NCBI GenBank assembly: GCA_902362455.1
Contig: CABIWJ010000002.1
Coordinates: forward strand, 186,001 to 250,000
DNA from: Eubacteriaceae bacterium
GTDB taxonomy: Bacteria > Bacillota > Clostridia > Lachnospirales > Lachnospiraceae
DNA: 64,000 nucleotides
Direction of reading: 5' to 3'
A program made the translations under genes and the position numbers. Position 1 is the first letter of the stretch. Each line of letters begins with the position of its first letter. The notes under the pieces are model-generated. The model made no database searches. It worked only from the letters and a program-made list of their open reading frames with translations, and was not told the DNA's origin. This document shows, piece after piece, positions 32,646 through 43,033 of the stretch.

Positions 32646-34202
32646 GTGAATACACCTACAATAATAGCAATTAGTGTAGTTGCTACCTTGTGTATTGTTT
32701 TTCCAGCAGCTTGGTTTTTAGCAGTTGCCCATCGCAAGAAGTCATATGAAGCGAAAATTGGCAGTGCTGAAGAAAAATCAAGAGAGATAATAGATGAAGC
32801 TTTAAAGACAGCAGAAACTACTAAAAGAGAAGCAGTATTAGAAGCTAAGGAAGAGTCAATAAAGACTAAGAATGAGCTTGAAAAGGAAAGCAAAGAGCGC
32901 AGAGCTGAGATTCAACGTTATGAGAAACGTATACTTTCTAAGGAAGAAGCGTTAGACAAAAAAGCTGAACAGATGGAAAGAAAAGAGGGTTCTCTTGCAA
33001 AACGTGAAGAAGAATTGGCTAAGATGCGTGAAGATGTCGCTAAATTAAATGAACAGCGTGTACAGGAATTAGAAAGAATCTCTGGTTTAACCTCCGAACA
33101 AGCAAAAGAATATTTGTTAAAAACTGTTGAAGAAGAAGTGAAAATTGATACTGCTAAGATGGTTAAAGAACTTGAAAGCAGAGCAAAAGAAGAAGCAAGC
33201 AAAAAGGCAAAGGAATATGTTGTTACAGCTATTCAGAAGTGTGCAGCAGACCATGTTGCAGAAACAACAATATCCGTTGTTCAACTCCCTAACGATGAAA
33301 TGAAGGGCAGAATTATAGGTAGAGAGGGTAGAAATATCAGAACTCTTGAAACTATGACAGGCGTAGATTTAATTATTGATGATACTCCTGAAGCAGTTAT
33401 TCTTTCAGCATTTGATCCAATAAGACGTGAAGTTGCACGTATTGCTTTGGAGAAACTTATTGTTGATGGAAGAATTCACCCAGCTAGAATTGAGGAGATG
33501 GTTGAGAAAGCTCAAAAAGAAGTAGAAACAATGATGCGTGAAGAAGGCGAAGCCGCAACATTGGAAGTTGGTGTTCATGGTATTCATCCGGAATTAGTTA
33601 AATTATTAGGAAAGATGAAATTTAGAACAAGTTATGGACAAAATGCACTTAAACATTCAATCGAAGTTGCACAGTTATCTGGATTGTTAGCAGCAGAGAT
33701 TGGTGTAGATGTTAGAATGGCAAAGAGAGCTGGTTTATTACATGATATAGGTAAATCGGTTGACCATGAAATGGAAGGTTCACATATCCAGATTGGTGTT
33801 GACTTATGTAGAAAATATAAGGAATCTCCAGTTGTCATCAATGCAGTCGAAGCTCATCATGGTGATGTTGAGGCTGAATCATTGATTGCATGTATTGTTC
33901 AGGCAGCTGACACTATTTCAGCAGCTAGACCAGGTGCTAGAAGAGAGACATTAGAAACATATACCAACAGATTAAAACAATTAGAAGATATAACCAATTC
34001 CTTTAAAGGTGTTGAAAAATCTTTTGCAATTCAGGCAGGTAGAGAGATTCGAGTTATGGTTATCCCAGAACAGGTTAGCGATGCGGACATGATACTTTTA
34101 GCGAGAGATTTGTCTAAGCAAATCGAGCAGGAATTAGAGTATCCGGGCCAGATAAAAGTTAGTGTAATCAGAGAAAGCAGAGTAATTGATTACGCGAAAT
34201 AA
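32646..34202 (+). CDS. rny: Ribonuclease Y
   Basis: 518 aa from a GTG start behind AAGGAGGTG. RNase Y is the main membrane-bound endoribonuclease that starts mRNA decay in Firmicutes. Order: N-terminal membrane anchor (~5-23), a long charged coiled coil (~25-200), a KH RNA-binding domain with [13 protein letters not shown], and an HD domain with [14 protein letters not shown] and a later AHHGDVE metal site. Length and order equal the Bacillus enzyme. Confidence 0.97.
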   Translation: MNTPTIIAISVVATLCIVFPAAWFLAVAHRKKSYEAKIGSAEEKSREIIDEALKTAETTKREAVLEAKEESIKTKNELEKESKERRAEIQRYEKRILSKEEALDKKAEQMERKEGSLAKREEELAKMREDVAKLNEQRVQELERISGLTSEQAKEYLLKTVEEEVKIDTAKMVKELESRAKEEASKKAKEYVVTAIQKCAADHVAETTISVVQLPNDEMKGRIIGREGRNIRTLETMTGVDLIIDDTPEAVILSAFDPIRREVARIALEKLIVDGRIHPARIEEMVEKAQKEVETMMREEGEAATLEVGVHGIHPELVKLLGKMKFRTSYGQNALKHSIEVAQLSGLLAAEIGVDVRMAKRAGLLHDIGKSVDHEMEGSHIQIGVDLCRKYKESPVVINAVEAHHGDVEAESLIACIVQAADTISAARPGARRETLETYTNRLKQLEDITNSFKGVEKSFAIQAGREIRVMVIPEQVSDADMILLARDLSKQIEQELEYPGQIKVSVIRESRVIDYAK

Positions 34203-34213
34203 AGGATTATGAT

Positions 34214-34266
34214 AAAAAAAGTCAGGTTTATATAATAATCAAATTATATGAATCTGGCTTTTTAAT
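34214..34266 (+). terminator. Terminator of rny
   Basis: AAAAAGTCAGGTT and AATCTGGCTTTTT pair around an inner TATATAAT/ATTATAT stem, followed by T residues. Confidence 0.8.
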
Positions 34267-34520
34267 TATATAGAATTGGATTGTGGAATAAAATATCATA
34301 ACTGATATTCTTATATATATTAAAAATATATGTTGATATGTAATTTTGGTATATCATTTTTGTAGTTTTAATATATAAATATAATATGCTGCTCAGAAAC
34401 AATAAGTATTGCAAAATGCAGACTATTATATTAAAATAGTTTAGAGAATACAGATCGGGGCGAAAAAAGCAGAAATATATTTATTGATTTTGCCGGGCGT
34501 TCCCAAAATGGAGGATTAAA
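34267..34520 (+). other. Leader region of the aminotransferase gene, not identified
   Basis: Mostly AT-rich. A single GC-richer patch at 34457-34504, from GGGGCG to GGGCGTTCCC, may fold back weakly; it matches no riboswitch I know. GGAGG stands 7 bases before the start codon. Confidence 0.3.
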
Positions 34521-35807
34521 ATGAAGTCGTATAGTGAATTAACTAGAGATGAATTATTAACAATTAAAGATGAACTTGAGAAAGAGTACAAAGAGGCTGC
34601 ATCTAAAGGGTTAAAGTTAGATATGTCAAGAGGTAAACCAGCAGCTAAACAGCTCGATTTATCAAGAGATATGTTAGATGTTGTAAACAGTTCTTCAGAT
34701 TTGAAATGTGAAGATGGCGTAGATGTAAGAAATTATGGTATCTTAGATGGTATATCAGAAGCTAAGAAGATAATGGCTGACATATTAGGTGTATCTTCAG
34801 ATAATGTTATAGTATTTGGTAATGCAAGTTTAAATATAATGTATGATATGGTATCACGTGCAATGCTTTTTGGAATTCTTGGCAGCACACCATGGAGTAA
34901 ATTGGATAAAGTTAAATTTTTATGTCCTGTACCGGGATATGACAGACATTTTGCAATTACAGAGTTATTTGGTGTAGAGATGATTAACATACCAATGAAA
35001 GCTGATGGCCCTGATATGGACTTAGTTGAAAAATATGTGAATAATGATGAAAGTGTTAAAGGTATATGGTGTGTTCCTAAATACTCTAATCCACAGGGTA
35101 TAACATATTCTGATGAAGTTGTTAAGAGATTTGCAGCACTTAAACCAGCAGCTAAAGATTTTAGAATTTTCTGGGATAATGCCTATGCAATTCATGATTT
35201 ATATGAAGACGATAAAGATGAATTATTAGAGATATTTGCAGAATGTAAAAAAAATGGCAATGAAGATATGGTATATGAATTCTGTTCTACATCAAAAGTT
35301 ACATTTGCAGGTGGTGGTATTTCAGCACTTGCTGCTTCAAAATCTAACATTGATGATGTTAAGAGAACAATGACAATACAGACAATTGGACATGATAAGG
35401 TTAATCAGTTAAGACATGCCAGATATTTTAAAGATATAAATGGTGTATATGACCATATGAAGAAGCATGCAGCAATCTTAAGACCAAAATTCGAAGCAGT
35501 AATTAATGAATTTGAAAAAGAATTATCAGGACTTGGAATAGCTTCATGGGTAAAACCAAAGGGCGGGTACTTCATTTCATTTGAGACAATGGAGGGATGT
35601 GCAAAAGCTGTTGTAGCTAAATGTAAAGAAGCAGGAGTTACACTTACAGGAGCAGGTGCAACATATCCATATAAGAAAGATCCTAATGATAGCAATATAA
35701 GAATTGCTCCATCATTGCCTACAGAAGAAGAATTAAAACAGGCAACAGAACTATTCATATTATGTGTTAAATTAGTAAGTGTTGATAAATTATTAGAAAC
35801 AGCATAA
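34521..35807 (+). CDS. Aspartate aminotransferase-like PLP enzyme (subgroup I-gamma)
   Basis: 428 aa of the class I/II aminotransferase superfamily, in the branch described for aspartate aminotransferases of the Corynebacterium I-gamma type. Signatures: KLDMSRGKPAAKQLDLS near residue 30, VRNYGILDG, FGNASLNIMYD, CVPKYSNPQG, and the PLP lysine in STSKVTFAGGG. It probably exchanges amino groups between aspartate and 2-oxoglutarate. It stands upstream of proC but with a 22-base gap and its own long leader. Confidence 0.85.
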   Translation: MKSYSELTRDELLTIKDELEKEYKEAASKGLKLDMSRGKPAAKQLDLSRDMLDVVNSSSDLKCEDGVDVRNYGILDGISEAKKIMADILGVSSDNVIVFGNASLNIMYDMVSRAMLFGILGSTPWSKLDKVKFLCPVPGYDRHFAITELFGVEMINIPMKADGPDMDLVEKYVNNDESVKGIWCVPKYSNPQGITYSDEVVKRFAALKPAAKDFRIFWDNAYAIHDLYEDDKDELLEIFAECKKNGNEDMVYEFCSTSKVTFAGGGISALAASKSNIDDVKRTMTIQTIGHDKVNQLRHARYFKDINGVYDHMKKHAAILRPKFEAVINEFEKELSGLGIASWVKPKGGYFISFETMEGCAKAVVAKCKEAGVTLTGAGATYPYKKDPNDSNIRIAPSLPTEEELKQATELFILCVKLVSVDKLLETA

Positions 35808-35829
35808 CAGGTGCGGAAAAGAGGAAGTC

Positions 35830-36624
35830 ATGAAAATAGGTTTTATTGGAATGGGTAACATGGGATATGCTATGTTAAAGGGAATATTACAGGTATTTCC
35901 TAAAAATGATATTATATTTACAGATGTAAATAAAGAACGTTGTATGACAGTAAGTGAGGAAACAGGTATAGAATATGCCGAGTCGAATGCTGAATGTGCA
36001 AATAAGGCAAAATATGTTATTTTAGCAATAAAACCCCAATACTACAATCAGGTGCTTAAGAATATCGAAAATGTTATAAGACCTGACCATGTTGTGATTT
36101 CTATTGCTCCTGGAATAACTATTGATACACTTAAGAATGCCCTGGGTTTTGATAAAAGAATTGTTCGTGCGATGCCAAACACACCTGCATTATTAGGTAA
36201 TGGAATGACAGGAATCTGCTATGATGATAGGTTATTTGACTTTAATGAAAGAGATGTTATCGGTAAAATATTCTCATCATTTGGAAGATATATAAAAGTA
36301 GAAGAACGTCAGATGAGCGCTGTTGTATGTGTGAGTGGAAGTTCACCTGCATATGTATATATGTTTATTGAAGCATTAGCTGATGGTGCTGTAAAATATG
36401 GTTTACCAAGAGATGTGGCTTATGAAATGGCTGCACAGGCTGTTATGGGTTCAGCTAAAATGGTATTAGAAACAAAAGAACATCCTGGTAAATTAAAAGA
36501 TCAAGTATGTTCACCTGGTGGAACAACAATTGCCGGGGTATCGGCACTTGAAGAATATGGCTTTAGAAATTCTATTATTAAAGCAACAGATGAGTGTTAT
36601 AAGAAGTCAGAGGGTATAAAATAA
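35830..36624 (+). CDS. proC: Pyrroline-5-carboxylate reductase
   Basis: 264 aa. ProC reduces pyrroline-5-carboxylate to proline with NAD(P)H. The dinucleotide site is GFIGMGNMGYAML; further conserved stretches are RAMPNTPALLGNGMTGI, SGSSPAYVYMFIEALADGA and the substrate loop SPGGTTIAG. GGAAG precedes the ATG. The NUDIX gene begins 1 base after its stop. Confidence 0.96.
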   Translation: MKIGFIGMGNMGYAMLKGILQVFPKNDIIFTDVNKERCMTVSEETGIEYAESNAECANKAKYVILAIKPQYYNQVLKNIENVIRPDHVVISIAPGITIDTLKNALGFDKRIVRAMPNTPALLGNGMTGICYDDRLFDFNERDVIGKIFSSFGRYIKVEERQMSAVVCVSGSSPAYVYMFIEALADGAVKYGLPRDVAYEMAAQAVMGSAKMVLETKEHPGKLKDQVCSPGGTTIAGVSALEEYGFRNSIIKATDECYKKSEGIK

Positions 36625-36625
36625 T

Positions 36626-37159
36626 ATGGAAAAGTATAACAGAGTCAAAAGGGAACTTGTGCATAAAGGTACAATTATAAATATGTACAAGGATTATATA
36701 GAAGTTCCTAATGGAAATCATGTAGAATGGGACTTTATAGGACATAATGGTGCGGCGGCTGTTATTCCGATAACTGACGATGGCAAGATTCTTCTTGTTA
36801 AGCAATGGAGAAATGCATTAGACAGATTTACAATTGAATTGCCGGCAGGAGGACTTGAAAATATAGATGAGCCAATGATAGAATGCGCGGCAAGAGAATT
36901 AGAAGAAGAAACAGGCTATAAATCAGATGATTTAGAGTTTTTGTTATCTCTTAGGACAACAGTTGCGTTTTGCAATGAACGAATAGATGTGTTTGTTGCA
37001 AGAAATCTTATAAAAACTCATCAGCATTTAGATGAAGATGAGAATATAGAGATACAGGAATATGGTATAGACGAACTGCTTAAGATGATTAGAAAAGGTA
37101 AAATGCAGGACTCAAAAACTGTATCAGCAATATTAGCATATAAGATTTTCTACTTATAA
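36626..37159 (+). CDS. NUDIX hydrolase, ADP-ribose pyrophosphatase type
   Basis: 177 aa. The NUDIX box is complete: G of GGLENIDEP, then AARELEEETGY (pattern GX5EX7REUXEEXGU). The KQWRNALDRFTIELPAGG lead-in is that of ADP-ribose pyrophosphatases (Bacillus NudF/YqkG). Order with spoIIM and xerD is as in Bacillus, which supports this reading. Expected products are AMP and ribose 5-phosphate. Confidence 0.9.
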   Translation: MEKYNRVKRELVHKGTIINMYKDYIEVPNGNHVEWDFIGHNGAAAVIPITDDGKILLVKQWRNALDRFTIELPAGGLENIDEPMIECAARELEEETGYKSDDLEFLLSLRTTVAFCNERIDVFVARNLIKTHQHLDEDENIEIQEYGIDELLKMIRKGKMQDSKTVSAILAYKIFYL

Positions 37160-37357
37160 TTTATAACTAGTAAAGTATATTTGTTTTTGAATTTAAGATG
37201 ATATATAATTTCGAATCTGAAATATGTATATTTAAGATAGTAATAAGATATACAGAATATGTATTGAAAATAGTAATATATTAAATATAGAAAAGCATAT
37301 ATTCATTTAGGAACTTATCCAAAATTTTAATGTTTTGAGAAAGAGGGTAAATGAGAT

Positions 37358-37903
37358 ATGCTTTTTTCTTATAGAAAAACACATATATTTTTACTAATGA
37401 GTATGTTATTGGGCGTGATATGTGGAACAGTTTTATTCAATCGTCTTGATGATATTAATAGAAATAATCTAGTTATTTATTATAATTATATTGTAGGCAG
37501 AATGAATTTCAGAAAAATATGTGAGACAGATTATTTTGTCTATGTATTATTAAATAGGACAAAGGAAATTATCTTTCTGATAGTTCTAGGACTCACAAGC
37601 TACAGAGTATTGTTTCATTCGGCTTTTTTATGGTATTTCGGGATGAAAAACAGTATTTTAATAGGATTGTTTACTGTAGCAAAAGGAAGTACCGGTGTGT
37701 TGTGGTATCTACTGTTTACGCAGCCACATATGATTCTATACATAATTATAATATGGTATCTGATTACGAAAATGGATTTTGAAGATTTTAGCCAGAGAAA
37801 ACAGACAGGGATTAAAGAAATATTTAAGCTGATTTTTGCTATAATTCTACTGAGTTTAACGGAATGTTTTATGAATATTTTCATAATGTCAAAATTCATT
37901 TGA
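37358..37903 (+). CDS. spoIIM: SpoIIM-like membrane protein
   Basis: 181 aa with about five membrane segments and few charged stretches. Sequence identity to SpoIIM is hard to judge by eye; the call rests on size, topology and the position between the NUDIX gene and xerD, the Bacillus/Clostridium order. SpoIIM is part of the engulfment complex with SpoIID and SpoIIP. If correct, the strain or its recent ancestors could sporulate. The 200 bases upstream are AT-rich and show no firm site. Confidence 0.7.
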   Translation: MLFSYRKTHIFLLMSMLLGVICGTVLFNRLDDINRNNLVIYYNYIVGRMNFRKICETDYFVYVLLNRTKEIIFLIVLGLTSYRVLFHSAFLWYFGMKNSILIGLFTVAKGSTGVLWYLLFTQPHMILYIIIIWYLITKMDFEDFSQRKQTGIKEIFKLIFAIILLSLTECFMNIFIMSKFI

Positions 37904-37981
37904 TTTTATCGAAGAAAGACTATATAATATCTTATATATGGGTATTTTAGAAAAAAACTATAGATGCAAAGGGTGGATACT

Positions 37982-38872
37982 ATGGAAGAGACGATTGAGC
38001 TCTTTATATCTTTTATAAGAGATATAAAGCAGGTATCTGAGAATACATCAATTTCCTATAAAAGGGATTTGATAAAGATGAGTCAGTATTTTAAAAAGCA
38101 GGGATACTATTCTCCAGAGAAGATTACAGCGACAAGCATTAATACATACATATTGTGGTTAGAAAAGAATGGTTGTGCATCAACTACGATTTCAAGATAT
38201 ATTGCTTCGATGAAGGCATATTTCCATTATATGTTACAGATTGGCAAAATCGATAGTGATCCAACATTGTTACTTAGAGGTCCTATAAACGTGAAAAAGA
38301 CCCCGAATGTATTAAGCGTAGAGGAAGTTGACAGATTGCTGAAGCAGCCATCAGACAAGAATAATAAAGGCATAAGAGATAAAGCTATGCTTGAGTTATT
38401 ATATGCAACAGGAATAAGAGTATCAGAACTTATTGGATTACGTTTAGAAGATGTTAATATGCAATTAGGATATATAGTATGTCATGGACGTGATAATAAT
38501 AAAGAAAGAGTTGTGCCTTTTGGATTATCTGCTAAAAATGCTATAACGAAATATATTGAAACTGCAAGAAAAGTTTTAATTAAGGGAAAGGAAAGCGATA
38601 TTCTGTTTGTAAATTGTTCAGGTGGAGCTATGAGCAGACAGGGTTTTTGGAAGATTGTTAAATTATATGGTGAGATGGCAGGAATAGATGAAACTATTAC
38701 ACCACATACACTCAGACATTCATTTGCACTTCATCTTGTAGAAAATGGTGCAAATCTTCAAGCGGTACAGGAGATGCTTGGACATTCAGTAGTAGCTACC
38801 ACACAGATGTATGTTAATATGAAAGGTTCTAAGTTAAGAGATGAGTATTCTAAGAATCATCCAAGAAAATAG
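37982..38872 (+). CDS. xerD: Site-specific tyrosine recombinase XerD
   Basis: 296 aa from the ATG at 37982, which GGGTGG precedes; the longer frame to 37964 has no ribosome site. It has the SAM-like N-terminal core-binding domain and the C-terminal catalytic domain, with ATGIRVSELIGL, HTLRHSFALHLVENG, LGHSVVATTQMY (R-H-R-H-Y set, Tyr in TTQMYVN). XerD resolves chromosome dimers at dif. Chromosomal context and the absence of mobile genes argue for housekeeping XerD rather than an integrase. Confidence 0.92.
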   Translation: MEETIELFISFIRDIKQVSENTSISYKRDLIKMSQYFKKQGYYSPEKITATSINTYILWLEKNGCASTTISRYIASMKAYFHYMLQIGKIDSDPTLLLRGPINVKKTPNVLSVEEVDRLLKQPSDKNNKGIRDKAMLELLYATGIRVSELIGLRLEDVNMQLGYIVCHGRDNNKERVVPFGLSAKNAITKYIETARKVLIKGKESDILFVNCSGGAMSRQGFWKIVKLYGEMAGIDETITPHTLRHSFALHLVENGANLQAVQEMLGHSVVATTQMYVNMKGSKLRDEYSKNHPRK

Positions 38873-38982
38873 AAAATGACAATGATAGAATCAAATGAAA
38901 TTAGCAATAAAAATGAAATATAAAATATAAGGAAAAATATAGAAAAAATATAAAGAAAATAAGAAATTAATATTAAGATAAT

Positions 38983-39032
38983 AAAATACTGTGTCAGGAG
39001 ATATAATCAATATCTCGTGACACAGTATTTTG
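38983..39032. terminator. Terminator between xerD and aroF
   Basis: AAAATACTGTGTCA and TGACACAGTATTTT form a 14-bp stem with an inner GAGATAT/ATATCTC stem. It is symmetric enough to act in both directions. Confidence 0.85.
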
Positions 39033-39166
39033 TATTAAATGTATAGAAAATACAAAAAATCCCTATACAATCTGATATTCATTTAATAATTAAAACATAA
39101 ATGTGTTAAGCATTATACTATGCAGGCAAAATGAGCCTTTTTGACATTTTACCCCCTGGCATTATG

Positions 39167-40195
39167 TTATAATAAATCAGCAATATCAAGAATTAATGAT
39201 TCTGTCTGCTCCCATCCGATACAAGGATCTGTAATTGATTTACCATAAATATGTTCTCCTACTTTCTGGGAACCTGGCTCTATGTAACTTTCAATCATTA
39301 AACCTTTAACAAAATTATTAATATCTGAAGAATGTCTCATGCTATGAAGAACTTCTTTTGATATTCTAATCTGTTCGATATATTGTTTAGCTGAATTAGA
39401 ATGATTGCAGTCAACGATAACAGCAGGGTTTTTGAGGTCTAATTCACTGTACATATTGTGGAGACGAATTAAATCTTCATAGTGGTAGTTAGGGATGCAC
39501 TGACCGTGTTTATTAACAGCACCACGTAAGATTGTATGTGTTAGTTCGTTGCCAGTTGTCTTTACTTCATACCCTCTGTAGATAAATGTATGTCCTGACT
39601 GTGCTGCTATAACTGAGTTAAGCATAACTGATAAGTCGCCGCTTGTTGGATTCTTCATGCCTGCTGGAATGTCCATTCCACTTACTGTTAATCTATGCTG
39701 CTGGTCTTCTACTGAACGGGCACCAATTGCAACATAAGATAAAATATCTGAGAAATATCTGTAATTCTCTGGATAAAGCATTTCGTCAGCAGCAGTAAGT
39801 CCTGTTTCATTAATAATTCTTATGTGCATTCTTCTGATTGCCATAAGACCTGCTACAAGGTCTGGTTTCTTCTCTGGATCTGGCTGGTGTAACATACCTT
39901 TGTAGCCCATACCTGTTGTACGAGGCTTGTTCGTATAGATTCTTGGAATAATTAAAATCTTATCTTTAACTTTTTCCTGAACCTTAGCTAATCTTGAAAC
40001 ATAATCAGCAACCGCATCTTCATTATCTGCAGAACAAGGTCCTATTACTAATAAAAACTTATCAGATTCACCTGTAAATACTTTTTTAATCATGTCATCT
40101 CTGTCTGCTTTTAATTTTACAAGGTTTTCTGGTAATGGAAATTCTTCTTTAATTTCAGCAGGAGTTGGCATTTTCTTTAAAAAATCGAAACTCAT
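39167..40195 (-). CDS. aroF: 3-Deoxy-7-phosphoheptulonate synthase (class I-alpha)
   Basis: 342 aa of the E. coli AroF/G/H type. It joins phosphoenolpyruvate and erythrose 4-phosphate, the first shikimate step. Active-site stretches: LLVIGPCSADNEDAV, IPRIYTNKPRTTGMGYKG, GARSVEDQQHR, GMKNPTSGD and IVDCNHSNSAKQ. AAGGAGG precedes the start. Upstream on the minus strand TTGTTT and TATAAT (17 bases apart, near 40240-40270) may be its promoter. Which aromatic amino acid inhibits it cannot be told. Confidence 0.95.
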   Translation of the reverse strand: MSFDFLKKMPTPAEIKEEFPLPENLVKLKADRDDMIKKVFTGESDKFLLVIGPCSADNEDAVADYVSRLAKVQEKVKDKILIIPRIYTNKPRTTGMGYKGMLHQPDPEKKPDLVAGLMAIRRMHIRIINETGLTAADEMLYPENYRYFSDILSYVAIGARSVEDQQHRLTVSGMDIPAGMKNPTSGDLSVMLNSVIAAQSGHTFIYRGYEVKTTGNELTHTILRGAVNKHGQCIPNYHYEDLIRLHNMYSELDLKNPAVIVDCNHSNSAKQYIEQIRISKEVLHSMRHSSDINNFVKGLMIESYIEPGSQKVGEHIYGKSITDPCIGWEQTESLILDIADLL

Positions 40196-40381
40196 TATGT
40201 TGTCCTCCTTAATCTGTATATAAACTTTTAGATGATATTATAATATATATGTGTCAAAAAAACAAGCAACTAATAATGATTTAATCCATCCTGACAAATG
40301 TTTGCAACTGGAAAAAAGTAAGAAAATATGATATTATTATAAATATTAAGAAGGTTGTAAAAAGTAAGAATGGAGGTCAGT

Positions 40382-41563
40382 GTGAAAGATATGCAGATTA
40401 AAAGAGTTATTTGGATTGTACTTGACAGTGTTGGAATGGGTGAGTTGCCTGATGCAGATAAGTTCGATGATGTTGGAACAAATACAATAGGTCATGTATC
40501 AGAGAAACATAATGGATTAAAAGTGCCTAATATGGTAAAAATAGGATTAGGTAATATTAATGGAATTGTTGGTATTGATAAATGTGATAATCCGATTGGA
40601 TGTTATGGTAAGATGGCTGAGATGTCAAATGGTAAGGACACTACAGTGGGCCATTGGGAAATGGTAGGAATATATTCGTCTAAGAAATTTCCAACATATA
40701 TGGATGGCTTTCCTGAAAATATTATTGACGAATTTATAAAGGAAACCGGTGTTCCAGGAGTTCTCGGCAATAAGGTAGCGTCAGGTACAGAGATAATAAA
40801 AGAATTAGGAGAAGAGCATATAGCTACTAAGAAACCGATTATATATACATCCGCAGACAGCGTATTTCAGATTGCATGTCATGAAAGCATATATTCACCG
40901 GAAGAATTATATAAAATGTGCAGGATAGCAAGAAGTATATTAAAAGGAAATGATGAAGTGGCAAGGGTAATAGCAAGACCATTTGAAGGAGAGAAACCAT
41001 TTACAAGAACAGCAAACAGAAGAGATTTTTCTAAATTACCTGATAGAAATAACCTGCTTGTCAAAATGAAAGAAAAAGGAATGAATGTTGCGGCAGTTGG
41101 AAAGATCGAGGATATATTTGCAAAAGAGGGTATTACTGATGCGATTCATACTAAAGATAATATGGACGGAATGGATAAAACCCTGGATTATATGGATACA
41201 ATAGATAGTGGACTGATATTTACTAATCTTGTTGAATTTGACTCGAAATGGGGACATAGAAATGATTATGAAGGATATGCAATTGGATTAGAACAGTTTG
41301 ATGAAAGACTGACAGACGTAATGGATAAAATAAAAGAAGATGATATACTGATTATTAATGCTGACCATGGCTGTGACCCTACGACTAAGGGAACAGACCA
41401 TACAAGGGAATATGTTCCGTTGTTAGTATATGGTAAATCATTAAAGAAAAATGTTAATCTTGGAATAAGAAGTACATTTGCAGACGTCGGACAGACAATT
41501 GCACAGATAATGAATGTTGATAAATTAAGCATTGGAGAGAGCTTTTTGGAAGATATTATTTAA
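40382..41563 (+). CDS. deoB: Phosphopentomutase
   Basis: 393 aa from the GTG at 40382, 5 bases after GGAGG; the in-frame ATG at 40370 contains that site. DeoB interconverts (deoxy)ribose 1- and 5-phosphates. The alkaline-phosphatase-like fold shows [14 protein letters not shown], the phosphorylated threonine in [11 protein letters not shown], and metal sites [14 protein letters not shown] and [18 protein letters not shown]. The next gene, a nucleoside phosphorylase, supplies its sugar-phosphate substrate. Confidence 0.95.
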   Translation: MKDMQIKRVIWIVLDSVGMGELPDADKFDDVGTNTIGHVSEKHNGLKVPNMVKIGLGNINGIVGIDKCDNPIGCYGKMAEMSNGKDTTVGHWEMVGIYSSKKFPTYMDGFPENIIDEFIKETGVPGVLGNKVASGTEIIKELGEEHIATKKPIIYTSADSVFQIACHESIYSPEELYKMCRIARSILKGNDEVARVIARPFEGEKPFTRTANRRDFSKLPDRNNLLVKMKEKGMNVAAVGKIEDIFAKEGITDAIHTKDNMDGMDKTLDYMDTIDSGLIFTNLVEFDSKWGHRNDYEGYAIGLEQFDERLTDVMDKIKEDDILIINADHGCDPTTKGTDHTREYVPLLVYGKSLKKNVNLGIRSTFADVGQTIAQIMNVDKLSIGESFLEDII

Positions 41564-41588
41564 CAAATGCTCAGAAACGAGGATTACT

Positions 41589-42914
41589 ATGAGAATATAT
41601 GATATTATAATGAAAAAAAGAGATGGATATGCACTTGATAAAGAAGAGATAGAGTTCTTTGTAAATGGCTTTACAAAAGGGGATATTCCGGATTATCAGA
41701 TATCGGCATTACTTATGGCAATATATTTTTCGGGAATGAATGAAGAAGAGACATTGAATCTTACTATGGCTATGGCAAATAGCGGTGACAGATTAGATTT
41801 ATCAGGGATAAAGGGTATAAAAGTAGATAAACATAGTACGGGAGGAGTAGGAGATAAGACTTCTCTGGTGCTTGGACCGATGGTAGCGGCCTTAGACGTT
41901 CCGGTTGCTAAGATGTCAGGAAGAGGGTTGGGACATACCGGAGGGACAATTGATAAATTAGAGAGTATACCGGGTTTTTCAACAGTATTGCCTGAACAAA
42001 AATTTATTGATAATGTTAATAAATATAAGATTGCTCTTGTTGGACAGACTGCTAATTTAGCTCCTGCAGATAAAAAACTTTATGCGTTAAGAGATGTAAC
42101 GGCTACTGTAGACAATCTTTCGCTTATTGCCAGCAGTATTATGAGTAAAAAGCTGGCATCGGGTGCAGATGCTATAGTGCTTGATGTCAAAACGGGCAGT
42201 GGTGCATTTATGAAGCAGGAAAAAGATGCTATAGATTTGGCGAGAGAAATGGTTAAGATAGGTAATGGCGCAGGAAAGAATACGGTTGCGATTGTTTCTG
42301 ATATGAATGAGCCGCTTGGTAAATCGGTTGGTAATGCACTTGAAGTAAAAGAAGCGATTGATACACTTAACGGAAATGGTCCTGAGGATTTACTTGAATT
42401 ATCATTGGTATTAGGTGCACATATGCTTATTGCGGCTGGTGTGACAGATGATTTAGAAACGGGAATAAATATGTTAAAGCAGACGATTAATGATGGAAGA
42501 GCTATTAATAAAATGCGTGAATTTATAGAAGCACAGGGTGGAGATGGAGAAGTTGTAAATAATACGGAACTGTTGCCTAAAGCATCTATAATAATGGATA
42601 TAATAGCAGAAGAGTCAGGCTTTGTTGAAAGTATTAATACTCAGGAGATAGGAATAGTTTCGCTTACTCTTGGTGGAGGCAGGGAGACTAAGGATAGTAA
42701 GATAGATTTATCGGTCGGAATTGTACTTAAGAAAAAGGTGGGTGACAGAGTAGAAAAGGGTGATACTGTTGCTACACTATATGCAAATGATATTGAGAAA
42801 TTAAAAGCGGCTAAAGATAGATTTGAAAGAGCTTATGAATTCTCAAAGACGCCAGTGAAGAAACAACCATTAGTTAAATGGATTATTTCTAAAAATGGTG
42901 CAAAGAAATATTAA
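41589..42914 (+). CDS. pdp: Pyrimidine-nucleoside phosphorylase
   Basis: 441 aa from the ATG at 41589 with GAGGA in front; an open frame continues back into deoB without a ribosome site. It cleaves uridine, thymidine or deoxyuridine with phosphate. Signatures: [18 protein letters not shown], then [18 protein letters not shown], a glycine-rich phosphate loop, and [12 protein letters not shown]. The wide-specificity enzyme (Pdp) is more usual in Firmicutes than thymidine-specific DeoA. It completes a small nucleoside-salvage pair with deoB. Confidence 0.92.
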   Translation: MRIYDIIMKKRDGYALDKEEIEFFVNGFTKGDIPDYQISALLMAIYFSGMNEEETLNLTMAMANSGDRLDLSGIKGIKVDKHSTGGVGDKTSLVLGPMVAALDVPVAKMSGRGLGHTGGTIDKLESIPGFSTVLPEQKFIDNVNKYKIALVGQTANLAPADKKLYALRDVTATVDNLSLIASSIMSKKLASGADAIVLDVKTGSGAFMKQEKDAIDLAREMVKIGNGAGKNTVAIVSDMNEPLGKSVGNALEVKEAIDTLNGNGPEDLLELSLVLGAHMLIAAGVTDDLETGINMLKQTINDGRAINKMREFIEAQGGDGEVVNNTELLPKASIIMDIIAEESGFVESINTQEIGIVSLTLGGGRETKDSKIDLSVGIVLKKKVGDRVEKGDTVATLYANDIEKLKAAKDRFERAYEFSKTPVKKQPLVKWIISKNGAKKY

Positions 42915-42959
42915 TGCTAGTGTGAAACGTTATGGAAATGTGAAATATTTATGAACATA

Positions 42960-42988
42960 TGGACACAAAAAAATAATTGTGCTAAACT
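42960..42988 (+). promoter_or_regulatory. Promoter of the LTA-synthase-like gene
   Basis: TGGACA and TAAACT separated by 17 bases, about 45 bases before the ATG. Confidence 0.5.
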
Positions 42989-43033
42989 ATCACTAATTTG
43001 TCAAAAATATATGTTGATGGAAAGGCAATAGAA

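Noticed and set aside
34457..34504. GC-richer patch before the aminotransferase gene as a possible riboswitch
   Set aside because: Pairing is weak and no conserved riboswitch core could be matched.
37982..38872. Tyrosine recombinase as sign of an integrated element
   Set aside because: Position next to the NUDIX and SpoIIM-like genes, full XerD features and absence of att repeats or phage genes support the chromosomal housekeeping enzyme.
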